Shown here piece by piece: positions 38,054 to 46,714 of a DNA stretch of 57,867 nucleotides. The position numbers and the translations under genes were made by a program. The stretch is from Tannerellaceae bacterium. GTDB taxonomy: Bacteria; Bacteroidota; Bacteroidia; Bacteroidales; Tannerellaceae. Numbering within the stretch: the stretch's first letter is position 1; each line of letters begins with the position of its first letter. The stretch is taken from assembly GCA_031259845.1 (NCBI GenBank), contig JAIRKZ010000004.1:1-57867 (forward strand), read 5' to 3'. The notes under the pieces are model-generated. The model had not been told where the DNA came from and ran no database searches. It saw nothing but the letters and a program-made list of their open reading frames with translations.

Positions 38054-38369
38054 CGTCTGCCGCCTCTCCTGAAGCAGTTTCATTTTGTTTCCGGATATAT
38101 CCTATAATATCCTGTATGCCTTCTAAAAATTTATCAAAATCTTCCTTGTAAAGAAATATCTTATGTTTCTCAAATGATAAAGGAGAGCCGTCTTTCGGCT
38201 GAATTTTCTTACTTTCCGTTATGGCCAGAAATAAATCTTCTTTCTGATTCTTTTTCACATCCAGATAATAAATCCGTTTTCCTGCTTTTATGGCTTTTGA
38301 GTATAGAATCTCTTTATCCCCACTTTCACCTTGCGTCTTCTTCACTGATTCTTCCATGGCAGTTGACAT
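38031..38369 (-). CDS. PUR-alpha-like DNA/RNA-binding protein (DUF3276)
   Basis: 112 residues. The core YSKAIKAGKRIYYLDVKKNQKEDLFLAITESKK plus KHKIFLYKEDFDKFLEGI is the bacterial PUR repeat (DUF3276), a whirly-like fold that binds single-stranded nucleic acid. It is nearly universal in Bacteroidetes and of unknown cellular role. A second ATG four codons in (MEESVKK) could be the true start. The C-terminal codons lie in the shared terminator hairpin. Confidence 0.88.
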   Translation of the reverse strand: MSTAMEESVKKTQGESGDKEILYSKAIKAGKRIYYLDVKKNQKEDLFLAITESKKIQPKDGSPLSFEKHKIFLYKEDFDKFLEGIQDIIGYIRKQNETASGEAADEKRLTLL

Positions 38370-38461
38370 TTGTTAAATACCCCACGCTTTTATCTTAACT
38401 TTTCCCCAAATATGTGCATTTTTTTTTAATTGTCAACTATAAAATTCAACTATTTTTGCAT

Positions 38462-39784
38462 TTAGATACGTTTGTTTTGCCAATTACCTTTTTTTAGATA
38501 GAAGGCGCTGAGCGTTAATAGCCCTCCGTAGTAAATTATTTCGGACGTAAAGCAGATATGTACCGGCATTTTCAGGTAGATTCCGATGACAATAATATAA
38601 ATTGTATAAAAAATTAAAACAACAGTCTCTATCAGGAGGGCAGAGCGTGTATTGCCTGTTCCCGACACGCCGTTGAACACAATATTCCCCACGGCGCATA
38701 TCAGCATTGCCCCGGCAATAACATATACGGAGGCTACGGAGCCTGCGATGAGCGTATGATCGTTCGTATAAATAGATATGACATAGTGGGGTATCAAACA
38801 AATAATAAGGGCGCAAAGGGCCATGATGAAGAACGATATACGGGCGATTTTCCGGATAATGGGAATTACCTGATTAGTCTGTCCGGCGCCGATTGCGTTG
38901 CTGACAAACGAATTGGTTGCCGTAGCCAGCGAATTGACGGGGATGAACAGTATGATGTAAATACTGCGGATAATATTAGCGATTGCCAGTTCGCGCTGCC
39001 CGATACGTTCTACGGCGATAAAGAACAGCAGGAATGTACTCATGGATATGAAGTACTGCATCATGGTAAAGATAGAGATATTCAGTATCCGTTTTAAAAG
39101 TTTAAAATCGAATCCTTCGAATTGGTTAAGCCCGTATTTCCGTATATCTACCGTAAAGCGTGTGTATACAGCGAGAAAGAGGATAGATACCGCTTCTGCC
39201 GCAACGGAAGCAATAGCCGCCCCTTCAAGCCCCATCTCGGGGAATCCGCCATGTCCGAATATTAACAGATAGTCTAGGATAATATTCGTGATAGCCATTA
39301 ATATGGCGTTGAGCGTAAGTACTTTGGTTCGGGTTATCCCAACAAAGAACGCTCTGAACATAACACTTGCGAAAGAGAAAAAGAAACCGAATACGCGGAG
39401 ATTCAGAAAGCCGGCCGCCGCATTCATAATGGTATCCGACGAGATAAGCACGCGCATGATATCCGTAGAAAAGAAACGGGTGAGGGTAAATAACAGCATG
39501 GCCAGAACGATTAGAAAGCATACGCCCTGTATCATCACCGGGCCTACTTGCCTGTATTCTCCTTCGCCATTCCTCCGGGCTATCATAATTTGTGACCCTG
39601 TGCTGAAGCCAAAAGCAATCGTAAAGCAGCAGATATAAAACAGGCCGCCCAATGCCGAGGCGCCCAGTTCTACCTCTCCCACCCTTCCAAGGAAGGCCGT
39701 ATCTGTTACATTAATTATGTTTTGCGCCAGCAGGCTGAGGAATATGGGATAGCTTACATTCCGTATTTGTTTGTTGGTATACAT
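38462..39784 (-). CDS. MATE-family efflux transporter
   Basis: 440 residues with about twelve membrane segments. The N-terminus (SYPIFLSLLAQNIINVTDTAFLGRVGEVELGASALGG) and FGFSTGSQIMIARRNGEG identify the multidrug/toxin extrusion fold, DinF-like branch. It exports organic cations or drugs by Na+ or H+ antiport; the substrate is not predictable. It starts 1 bp after panD on the same strand and may be co-transcribed with panC-panD. Confidence 0.92.
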   Translation of the reverse strand: MYTNKQIRNVSYPIFLSLLAQNIINVTDTAFLGRVGEVELGASALGGLFYICCFTIAFGFSTGSQIMIARRNGEGEYRQVGPVMIQGVCFLIVLAMLLFTLTRFFSTDIMRVLISSDTIMNAAAGFLNLRVFGFFFSFASVMFRAFFVGITRTKVLTLNAILMAITNIILDYLLIFGHGGFPEMGLEGAAIASVAAEAVSILFLAVYTRFTVDIRKYGLNQFEGFDFKLLKRILNISIFTMMQYFISMSTFLLFFIAVERIGQRELAIANIIRSIYIILFIPVNSLATATNSFVSNAIGAGQTNQVIPIIRKIARISFFIMALCALIICLIPHYVISIYTNDHTLIAGSVASVYVIAGAMLICAVGNIVFNGVSGTGNTRSALLIETVVLIFYTIYIIVIGIYLKMPVHICFTSEIIYYGGLLTLSAFYLKKGNWQNKRI

Positions 39785-39785
39785 G

Positions 39786-40148
39786 CTACCGGTTTATATC
39801 AGTCAGTCTGTTTGTTGCCGTATCGGGGAAAATAATGGCCGGCGTAAAAAGTTTGGCTTCTTCAAAGTCCATAAGGGCAAATGACATGATAATAATAATG
39901 TCGCCGGGCTGCACTTTCCTGGCTGCCGCCCCGTTGAGGCAGACAACGCCCGATCCGCGTTCTCCTTTTATTATATATGTTTCAAACCGTTCTCCGTTGT
40001 TGTTATTTACAATGGTAACCTTTTCGTTGGGAATCATATTGGCGGCGTCTAATAAATCCTGATCAATCGTAATACTGCCGATGTAATTCAAGTTTGCTTC
40101 GGTTACTGTGACCCGATGGATTTTCGACTTAACAATTTCGATAAACAT
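39786..40148 (-). CDS. panD: Aspartate 1-decarboxylase
   Basis: 120 residues. A pyruvoyl enzyme that makes beta-alanine from aspartate. Self-cleavage is expected between Gly24 and Ser25 (YIGSITID), exactly the conserved position. Tyr22, HRVTVTEA and [19 protein letters not shown] are typical. Its product is the substrate of PanC, encoded 15 bp upstream. Confidence 0.95.
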   Translation of the reverse strand: MFIEIVKSKIHRVTVTEANLNYIGSITIDQDLLDAANMIPNEKVTIVNNNNGERFETYIIKGERGSGVVCLNGAAARKVQPGDIIIIMSFALMDFEEAKLFTPAIIFPDTATNRLTDINR

Positions 40149-40163
40149 GTGATTGTGTTAAGA

Positions 40164-41012
40164 CTATTTATTTCTGTACGTTATGTTATCTATCAACCTG
40201 GTTTCACCACAAAAGGCGGCTATACAGCCTACCGGGTCAACCGTTTCTTCCCAATTTTTAACAGATTGTAATGTATTCCTGTCTACAATGTCGAAATATT
40301 CTACCTGTAATACCGGCTCTTTGTTAATGGTATTCACTACGTAATCTATTACCTCTTGCACCTTTTTTCCGGGTACAAAGGTAGTACTTTCTTTCAATGT
40401 ACGAGCTATCAAAGGCGCTTTTTGATGTTGTCCGGGAGTCAGGCGCATATTCCGGCTGCTCATCGCAAGGCCGCTGGCTTCGCGCAGGATAGGGCAGGGA
40501 ACAATTTCCACCGGCAGGTTTAATTCTTTCACCATCACCCGGATCACAGCTATTTGCTGAAAGTCTTTTTCGCCAAAATAAGCTTTTACCGGCTCTACGA
40601 TATCGAACAGTTTACTTACTATTTGCGCCACGCCGTTGAAGTGCCCCGGGCGGTGCGCCCCTTCCATCACTTCCGCTACCGGCCCCAGATTGAATATCCG
40701 CGTATCCGGTTCGGGATACATTTCTTTTTCTGCCGGGGCAAATACGTAATCGCACCGGGCTGCTTCAAGTAATGCGTAATCATTTTCCGGTGTACGGGGA
40801 TAGGTGGCGAGGTCTTGTTTGTTGTTAAATTGCGTTGGATTTACAAACAGGCTGGCCACGCATATATCATTCTCTTCTACACAGCGTTTTACCAAACTTA
40901 TATGGCCGTCGTGCAAAGCGCCCATGGTAGGAACAAGCCCGATTGTCTTGCTTTTTCGCCTTTCTCCGGAAAGGCAATTTTTCAATTCGCAGATACTGGA
41001 AATTACTTTCAT
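40164..41012 (-). CDS. panC: Pantoate-beta-alanine ligase
   Basis: 282 residues. It condenses pantoate and beta-alanine with ATP. The nucleotidyltransferase motifs are [15 protein letters not shown] (residues about 27-41, with the HxGH element), [23 protein letters not shown] and MSSRN. First gene of panC-panD-MATE. It diverges from the glycogen synthase-like gene across a 394-base gap that contains 22-bp tandem repeats. Confidence 0.95.
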   Translation of the reverse strand: MKVISSICELKNCLSGERRKSKTIGLVPTMGALHDGHISLVKRCVEENDICVASLFVNPTQFNNKQDLATYPRTPENDYALLEAARCDYVFAPAEKEMYPEPDTRIFNLGPVAEVMEGAHRPGHFNGVAQIVSKLFDIVEPVKAYFGEKDFQQIAVIRVMVKELNLPVEIVPCPILREASGLAMSSRNMRLTPGQHQKAPLIARTLKESTTFVPGKKVQEVIDYVVNTINKEPVLQVEYFDIVDRNTLQSVKNWEETVDPVGCIAAFCGETRLIDNITYRNK

Positions 41013-41130
41013 TGTAAACCGTATTTAAAAACGAGCACAAAGCAAAGAAATAATTATCGTTTATGAAAGCAAAGCGTAAATTTATTATTCCCACATTGCA
41101 TATTATACAATCCATCGAATCTCTTTTCAT

Positions 41131-41215
41131 CGTTCACATGGGTGAACGACTCCCGTCACGGCTGTGAACGGAGCCTGTCACATTGGTGAACGGAGCCTGT
41201 CACGGCTGTGAACGG
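41131..41215. repeat. 22-bp tandem repeats between panC and the GT5 gene
   Basis: Three full units (41142-41163, 41164-41185, 41186-41207) and a partial fourth (41208-41215) of GTGAACGGAGCCTGTCAC plus a 4-base tail that alternates GGCT, ATTG, GGCT. The first unit's GTGAACG also pairs with CGTTCAC at 41131-41137. GTGA...TCAC symmetry within each unit suggests protein binding or hairpins. Nothing else is seen in the 394-base gap except a -7 box. Confidence 0.8.
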
Positions 41216-41372
41216 TAGAAAATATGGTAAGCCAAACAATAATTTCATACAGAGGCGCTATTACTTTTTCATATAGAAGGGCCAAAGAGACGGGAATAAG
41301 AAGGAAAGACTGAATAATACGGTGTTAGGGCTTATTTTGAATTTTTATAACGGTTTTCCCTCAAAAAAGTGT

Positions 41373-41380
41373 TATCTTTG
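41373..41380 (+). promoter_or_regulatory. -7 box of the GT5 gene
   Basis: TATCTTTG, 26 bases before the ATG at 41407. The -33 region is T-rich without a clear TTTG at the right distance. Confidence 0.5.
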
Positions 41381-41406
41381 TACCATCTTAAAATAATTTT
41401 ATTGGA

Positions 41407-42225
41407 ATGGATGCAAAAAGAATTTTGTTTATCACTCAAGAAATAACCCCTTATCTACCGGAATCAGAAATAGCTATCATAGGCAGGAATTTGCCTCAGG
41501 GCACACAAGAGTGTGGACGCGAAATCAGGACATTCATGCCTAAATTCGGAAACATTAACGAGAGGCGTAACCAGTTGCACGAGGTGATCCGTTTGTCTGG
41601 AATGAATTTGATTATTGACGATACAGACCATCCACTGATAATAAAAGTTGCTTCTATACAATCTGCCAGGATGCAGGTATATTTTATTGATAATGAAGAT
41701 TTTTTTCAGCGAAAGGCTCTTGTATGCGATGCAGGGGGAAAGGAATATGAAGATAATGACGAACGTTCCATTTTTTATGTACGCGGAGTATTGGAGACGA
41801 TTAAAAAACTCCGCTGGATGCCGGATTTGATACATTGCCATGGATGGATGTCGGCTTTAACGGCCCTTTATATCAAACGTATGTATGCCGACGATCCTTG
41901 TTTGAAGAATGCAAAGATTGTTTATTCTGTATATGATGATGGATTTAACACGCCTCTGCGGAAAGATTTTGCAGGCAAACTGAAAATGGACGGAGCTACC
42001 GACGAAGATGTGGCCCTGTTAAAGAATGATACAAGTTTTGTTTCCCTGACGAAATTGGCGATTGATTTCGCGGATGGCGTTATACTGGGCAGCGAACGCG
42101 TTAACCCGGAAATAACTTCTTATATTTCAGGCATGAATGGAAAGCCCTTCCTGCCTTATCAATCTCCGGATGATTATATAGACTCTTTTAATAAGTTTTA
42201 CGATATAGTATTGGATTCCAAATAA
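41407..42225 (+). CDS. Glycogen/starch synthase-like protein (GT5 N-terminal domain only)
   Basis: 272 residues. It matches the N-terminal catalytic half of GT5 glycogen synthases: ILFITQEITPYLPES at the start, PKFGNINERRNQLHEVIRLSG, and PDLIHCHGWMSALTALYIKRMY. The C-terminal nucleotide-binding half is absent; full glycogen synthases have about 450-500 residues. The short form is usual at this place in Bacteroidales, so it is probably a family-specific version and not a local truncation. Its activity is uncertain. The DUF4270 gene follows after 15 bp. Confidence 0.82.
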   Translation: MDAKRILFITQEITPYLPESEIAIIGRNLPQGTQECGREIRTFMPKFGNINERRNQLHEVIRLSGMNLIIDDTDHPLIIKVASIQSARMQVYFIDNEDFFQRKALVCDAGGKEYEDNDERSIFYVRGVLETIKKLRWMPDLIHCHGWMSALTALYIKRMYADDPCLKNAKIVYSVYDDGFNTPLRKDFAGKLKMDGATDEDVALLKNDTSFVSLTKLAIDFADGVILGSERVNPEITSYISGMNGKPFLPYQSPDDYIDSFNKFYDIVLDSK

Positions 42226-42240
42226 GAAATACAATAAAAA

Positions 42241-43674
42241 ATGAAAATCAAACTTTTTATACTTGGGATTGTTGCAGGGAGTATATTCCTGAACAGTTGT
42301 AATGATGATTTTGGATTGGTAGGGCCAAGTATTCAGCCGGATGAGGATACGCCTACGTTAAAGTCTGACACGTTTATGCTCAAAGCCTCTACGGTATTGC
42401 TTGATTCGGTATATGCCAAAACGGCAACCGGCTTACTGGGAGAGATATATGATCCGTTATTCGGCGATCTGAAAGCAGATTTTATCTGCCAGTTCTATGT
42501 GCAGGATGGTTTTACCTTCAGGCACGAACCGGTAGACGGCAAGATAGACTCGGTTCAGTTCATGCTCTTTTATCCCAACAGAGACTGGATTGGCGACTCT
42601 TTAGCTTCGATGCAGGCAACCCTGTATCCTGTTATAAAACCGCTGGAAAGAAATTATTATACGAATATTGACCCGGCGCAATATGTGGATTTTAATAATC
42701 CGCTGGCTTCCAAAACATATTCCCCCCGCGACCAGACTGTGTCCGATTCGTTATGGAATGACGTAACCGTAACCACGAGCGGCAGCTATCATACGTATGA
42801 TGCACATATTAAAATAAAGCTGCCCGTCTCATTCGGGCAAAAGTTCTATGACGAATCAATTAATAACCCGGGGTATTTTGCCAATCAGGAGGCTTTCAAT
42901 AACTTCTTCCCCGGATTATATCTTACCAATACATTCGGGAGCGGGAATATTTTATCTGTCAGTGATACGCGGATCGTTATTTATTATAATTATTATGCGA
43001 AAAGGGCTTCTACCGGAGCCGTAGATTCAGCCGTCATTGCTTATGAGGTATTTCCTGTAACAAAGGAAGTGATTCAGATGAACCGTATGAAAAATGCCGG
43101 TTTGGATAAATTATTGGTTCCCAATGACCGGTATACGTATATAAAGTCTCCGGCCGGCGTAGCCACACGTTTAACGATACCGGTTAAAGAAATAAAGGAA
43201 AAGATAGAAGGCCGGCGGATAAATACCTTTTATTTCGAACTGAAAACGATGCCGCAGGATGATTGGAAATACGCCCTGTCGCCTCCCGGAAATGTATTGT
43301 TAATCCCGGAAGATTCCGTTAAAACATTCTTTGAAAAAGGGAAAACGGAAGATAATATAACTACGTATTTAGGAACCTATAATTCCGCTTCCTTGCTATA
43401 CTTTTTTACTCCTATTACGAGTACTTCTACTGTTGCTACGAGCGTTACAGCTAAAACAAATCTGGCCAATCTGATAAAGTATCAGTTGCTGTATGCGCCG
43501 GATGAGGATTTGAATATGCTGGTTATCCCTGTAAGCAGAACGGCTGTATCGACAGGTACTAATACGATAGCAACGGAATCAATAAGCAACTACCTGAAAC
43601 CGGCAAGCCTTACCCTTCGTACAGACTCGTCAACGATGCAGGTGCAGGTGATTACAAGTATATATGATGAGTAA
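42241..43674 (+). CDS. DUF4270 lipoprotein
   Basis: 477 residues. Lipobox NSC with Cys20 followed by Asn-Asp-Asp, then a beta-rich protein with the DUF4270 pattern (DTFMLKASTVLLDSV, LLGEIYDPLFGDLKADF, IDSVQFMLFY). Such lipoproteins are conserved in Bacteroidetes, usually next to the short glycogen synthase-like gene as here, and are of unknown function. It is probably surface-exposed or facing the periplasm. Confidence 0.85.
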   Translation: MKIKLFILGIVAGSIFLNSCNDDFGLVGPSIQPDEDTPTLKSDTFMLKASTVLLDSVYAKTATGLLGEIYDPLFGDLKADFICQFYVQDGFTFRHEPVDGKIDSVQFMLFYPNRDWIGDSLASMQATLYPVIKPLERNYYTNIDPAQYVDFNNPLASKTYSPRDQTVSDSLWNDVTVTTSGSYHTYDAHIKIKLPVSFGQKFYDESINNPGYFANQEAFNNFFPGLYLTNTFGSGNILSVSDTRIVIYYNYYAKRASTGAVDSAVIAYEVFPVTKEVIQMNRMKNAGLDKLLVPNDRYTYIKSPAGVATRLTIPVKEIKEKIEGRRINTFYFELKTMPQDDWKYALSPPGNVLLIPEDSVKTFFEKGKTEDNITTYLGTYNSASLLYFFTPITSTSTVATSVTAKTNLANLIKYQLLYAPDEDLNMLVIPVSRTAVSTGTNTIATESISNYLKPASLTLRTDSSTMQVQVITSIYDE

Positions 43675-43740
43675 ACAGGGAAGGAACAACTAAAAAATAA
43701 AGAAGGCAAGTCTCTTTGGGTCTGCTTATCAAAAGGGAAT

Positions 43741-44412
43741 ATGATTAAGTTTGAGGAAATAGAAAAACAGTTTGAGTTAAATCGTAATGCCGATAATGCT
43801 TGTAAAATGGCTCAATATATGAGAAATCAATTCAAATTTTATGGTTTGGCAACGCCCATAAGAAAAAATATTTATAAAGATTTTTTGAAAACAGAAAATT
43901 CGAAAAAAAATATTGATTGGGAGTTTTTAGACAAATGCTATCAAAATGATTATCGGGAATTTCAATATCTGGTTATGGACTATCTTGTCGTTATGCAAAA
44001 ATATTTGACGTACGAAGACATTCCAAAAATTAAAAATTATGCGAAGACCAAACAATGGTGGGATACCATTGACGGACTTGATAGAATAATAGGCAATATA
44101 GGGCTTTCTGACAACAGGGTTAACGATTTAATGGTAGCGTGGTCCGAAGATAAAGATATTTGGATTAGGAGGATAGCCATCGACCATCAATTATCAAGAA
44201 AAGAAAAAACAAATGTTGATTTACTGTCAAAAATAATCTGTAATAACTTTGGCATCAATGAGTTTTTTATAAATAAAGCCATTGGCTGGAGTTTAAGAGA
44301 GTATTCAAAATATAATCCCAAATGGGTAAAAGATTTTGTAGAATATAATAAAGACAGAATGGCGAAATTAAGTATAAAGGAAGCAACAAAATATTTGCTA
44401 AAATTCATATAA
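43741..44412 (+). CDS. AlkD-like DNA alkylation repair protein
   Basis: 223 residues, all-helical HEAT-like repeats. MAQYMRNQFKFYGLATPIRK and WDTIDGLDRIIGNIG with the WSEDKDIWIRRIAI segment match the AlkD family of DNA glycosylases, which remove bulky or cationic alkylated bases without base flipping. The gene is much more AT-rich than its neighbours and lies in an accessory patch near tRNA-Leu, consistent with horizontal acquisition. Confidence 0.85.
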   Translation: MIKFEEIEKQFELNRNADNACKMAQYMRNQFKFYGLATPIRKNIYKDFLKTENSKKNIDWEFLDKCYQNDYREFQYLVMDYLVVMQKYLTYEDIPKIKNYAKTKQWWDTIDGLDRIIGNIGLSDNRVNDLMVAWSEDKDIWIRRIAIDHQLSRKEKTNVDLLSKIICNNFGINEFFINKAIGWSLREYSKYNPKWVKDFVEYNKDRMAKLSIKEATKYLLKFI

Positions 44413-44422
44413 TGAAAACATT

Positions 44423-44588
44423 CTGAGTAAATACGATCCATTATGGAAGTATCTTCAAGCCTGCGGGAAGCAGAGTTTACAACTCACATTTGAAGAGGTC
44501 AAAAGCACAAACAGGCTTTGACATCGGCCATTCTTTCTTAAACTATATGAATATAGATTTCCCACCACCATCCAAAGGCATATATTAA
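44423..44588 (+). pseudogene. Frameshifted small gene (DUF7662-like)
   Basis: One frame reads LSKYDPLWKYLQACGKQ followed by LTFEEVKST and then a stop. A +1 frame from about 44505 continues TGFDIGHSFLNYMNIDF to a stop at 44588. The pattern YDPLWxYL...LTFEEI...H.FLNY is what I recall for small DUF7662-type proteins, so this looks like one gene broken by a frameshift and lacking a good start codon. Confidence 0.5.
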
Positions 44589-44589
44589 T

Positions 44590-45189
44590 ATGAACATTTT
44601 AATCATCTATGCACATCCGAGCAATAAATCCTTTACATATAAGGTATTGCAAACGTTGTTGAAGGCTCTGAATATGGGCAACCACCGGGTTGAAATATTG
44701 GATTTATACAAAATGAAATTTCAATCCGATATGACGGAAGAAGAATATGAAAGGGAAGGATTTGCAAAAACCGAACTTCCCTTATCCGAAGATGTTATCG
44801 AAGAACACCGGAAAATAGAATGGGCGGATGCTGTCATTTTTCTCTATCCGGTTTGGTGGAGTGATTGCCCTGCAAAGATGAAAGGCTGGTTCGACCGGGT
44901 TTATTCCGTCGGATATGCTTACGGCTATGACAAAAATGGAGGAAAAACAGTGAAAATGAAGAAAATCAAACTGGGACTTGTCATTTGTACCGCAGGGCAT
45001 CCAAACGAATTTCTGGATAAAACGGGAATTGCAGAGAGTATGCGAAATGTAATGCTTGACGACAGGCTGGGTATTCGATTCGGGAAAAAAGAAATGATAA
45101 TACTCGGCGGTACACTGGAACTTGAGAAAGTAGCAAACAGTCATTTGGAAAAGATAATGAATGTAGGAATCAACATGGATGAATTTTAG
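44590..45189 (+). CDS. NAD(P)H dehydrogenase (quinone)-like flavoprotein
   Basis: 199 residues with a flavodoxin-like fold of the NQO/KefF type. The FMN/FAD phosphate-binding start is ILIIYAHPSNKSFTYKVL, and the DAVIFLYPVWWSDCPAKMKGWFDRV segment is the quinone-reductase signature. It probably performs two-electron reduction of quinones or similar electrophiles. It lies in the accessory patch and its end overlaps the convergent HXXEE gene by 4 bp. Confidence 0.88.
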   Translation: MNILIIYAHPSNKSFTYKVLQTLLKALNMGNHRVEILDLYKMKFQSDMTEEEYEREGFAKTELPLSEDVIEEHRKIEWADAVIFLYPVWWSDCPAKMKGWFDRVYSVGYAYGYDKNGGKTVKMKKIKLGLVICTAGHPNEFLDKTGIAESMRNVMLDDRLGIRFGKKEMIILGGTLELEKVANSHLEKIMNVGINMDEF

Positions 45190-45653
45190 AAAACATACCC
45201 AAGCGTAAGAAAAACAGCCAACAGCGCTATTCCTGCTATTCCACCGGAAAGAATGACCGTTATAAATTGCTTTGTTGAAAATGCTTTTGACTGAAACGTT
45301 TTCCACAAGATAGAACCTGTAAGCGGGAGAATAAGCAGCAACGCCGTAATAAAACCGGGCATATATGCCCTGAAATAGATAGTTGCAAGTATATGAGGGA
45401 AAAAGGCGTTCAAGAAGAGCATTCCGGCAAATCCGGTTGTTGAGAATTGATAGTATTGCTGATTCCGGTATAGTTTTTTTCCGAACACAAGAACAAATCC
45501 CAGCACAGTGAACAGAGCGACTGCAATGATAAACTGATTGCTGCTGACAACGAACGGATTATGCTCAAACTTTCCCGCTTTGCAGATAGCCCATGCTTCC
45601 TCAAAGTTATGCAGTGCAAAGGCAAAAGGCAATATTTTGATACTATTCATCAT
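45186..45653 (-). CDS. HXXEE-domain membrane protein
   Basis: 155 residues with four or more membrane segments. The family motif HNFEE occurs near residue 15 and a second conserved His is in HILATIYF. The function of the HXXEE family is unknown; the His/Glu motif at the membrane hints at metal binding or hydrolase chemistry. Part of the accessory patch. Confidence 0.8.
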   Translation of the reverse strand: MMNSIKILPFAFALHNFEEAWAICKAGKFEHNPFVVSSNQFIIAVALFTVLGFVLVFGKKLYRNQQYYQFSTTGFAGMLFLNAFFPHILATIYFRAYMPGFITALLLILPLTGSILWKTFQSKAFSTKQFITVILSGGIAGIALLAVFLTLGYVF

Positions 45654-45865
45654 TCCAATTTTCGGTGGTGTTCTCCAATGTATGCTAATTTAGACAAAGC
45701 CTTTATTTTTTCTGCATAGGCATTCCATTCGCTTTCCCGGGGCTTGTAATGCAAGGCCATTAAGCCTTCCACTCCTTTTTTCCGGTAAATACGAATCCAT
45801 GTGTCAACACTATTGCGATGAACAAGTGATTTGGGTGGCGCATTGACGAAGTCAGGACAGTTATA
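45650..45865 (-). pseudogene. Transposase-like helix-turn-helix remnant
   Basis: The minus-strand frame encodes LVHRNSVDTWIRIYRKKGVEGLM and ends LEHHRKLE-like at 45650. It resembles the second helix and wing of an IS630-type transposase N-terminal HTH, without an upstream start codon, first helix or catalytic domain. It begins about 15 bases from the tRNA-Leu 3' end. I read it as a relic of a mobile element inserted next to the tRNA. Confidence 0.5.
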
Positions 45866-45882
45866 CCAAAAAGAAGAAATGT

Positions 45883-45965
45883 GCCCGGAACAGGACTCGA
45901 ACCTGCACGTCCGTAAAGACACTCGCACCTGAAACGAGCGCGTCTACCAATTCCGCCACCCGGGC
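45883..45965 (-). tRNA. tRNA-Leu (anticodon CAG)
   Basis: Minus strand, 83 bases with the long variable arm of class II tRNAs (TGTCTTTACGGACG). Acceptor GCCCGGG/TCCGGGC, D arm TGGCGGAATTGGTAGAC, anticodon loop TTCAGGT giving CAG (reads CTG) and T loop TTCGAGT. CCA is not encoded. Borders the accessory patch 43.7-45.9 kb. Confidence 0.93.
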
Positions 45966-46268
45966 TATTCAAATTGAGGCTAAAAGTATATCTTTTTTTT
46001 GAAACCGCCAAATCTTATAAAACATGTCAGCGATTCAGCGATTAAAAATTTCTCTGTATCTATTATCTCTGTTTAAACTTGAAGACAATCCTTTCCCTGT
46101 CGAACAGGTTTGTAACTGTTCGATAAAAAAGGATTTCTCATGTACATACTGTCTGTTTCCTGTTATAGTTTGATTTGATTGATTCATCCTGTATTGGAGA
46201 TCAAGATATATCCGCCACGGTCGTAAACAGTTAAAACCAACAACAGCGTGGCCGGGAAATGGCAGTGA
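45966..46268. other. Gene-free stretch with a nested inverted repeat
   Basis: 303 bases without a supportable ORF. At 46087-46135 an outer pair AATCCTTT / AAAGGATT encloses a perfect inner pair TCGAACAG (46100-46107) / CTGTTCGA (46116-46123) with an 8-base loop. No U tract follows on either strand, so a plain terminator is unlikely; a structured RNA or a protein site is possible. Confidence 0.5.
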
Positions 46269-46577
46269 TTACGTATGTTCGGGATAATTTCTTTTTGGAT
46301 TTTTAGGAAACCAACCTTTCAATACGCGCCCTTCCTGTTCGAACACTTCTTTTATCGACCAGAAAGACGAAAAGGCAAACACTCCGCAAATAGCCGACAG
46401 CAATACATTTTCAATAAATAAAGAAGCTATGATACCTGAAATACCGAACACCAGAAAAAACCACCAGCACTTGGTTCCCCAATAATATTCCGCTTTAACA
46501 ACAATGGGGTGGAACAACCCTATAATGAAAAAAGTAATAACTCCAATCAGTAAACCATCCAAATGAATTGACGTCAT
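46269..46577 (-). CDS. DUF4491 family membrane protein
   Basis: 102 residues with about three membrane segments (LLIGVITFFIIGLFHPIVV, WWFFLVFGISGIIASLFI, LLSAICGVFAFSSFW) and a basic C-terminal tail. It matches the small DUF4491 family common in gut Bacteroidales, of unknown function. It diverges from the larE operon across a 190-base regulatory gap. Confidence 0.8.
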   Translation of the reverse strand: MTSIHLDGLLIGVITFFIIGLFHPIVVKAEYYWGTKCWWFFLVFGISGIIASLFIENVLLSAICGVFAFSSFWSIKEVFEQEGRVLKGWFPKNPKRNYPEHT

Positions 46578-46706
46578 AATTTTATTTTTCCGCCAAAGAT
46601 AATATTTTTAGGTGTTCCGTGTGCCCATGATAGAGAAGCTATTCGCTTTTAGTTGATAATTTTTCGTTTTTAATGCCTAATTATTAGTATGGTATTAATT
46701 ATATCT

Positions 46707-46714
46707 TACTTTTG
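46707..46714 (+). promoter_or_regulatory. -7 box of the larE operon
   Basis: TACTTTTG, 53 bases before the larE ATG. The transcription start would fall near 46720, inside the inverted repeat at 46714-46741. Confidence 0.55.

Noticed and set aside
41131-41215. CRISPR array
   Set aside because: The repeats are contiguous 22-bp units without unique spacers and there are no cas genes in the window.
41407-42225. Truncation of the glycogen synthase gene
   Set aside because: The short GT5-like form ends cleanly and is followed by DUF4270 at normal spacing; I believe this short version is usual at this place in Bacteroidales, so I do not call it a pseudogene.
43675-45965. Integrative element with attL/attR at tRNA-Leu
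   Set aside because: No integrase and no second copy of the tRNA 3' end found between DUF4270 and the tRNA; only a transposase-like fragment.
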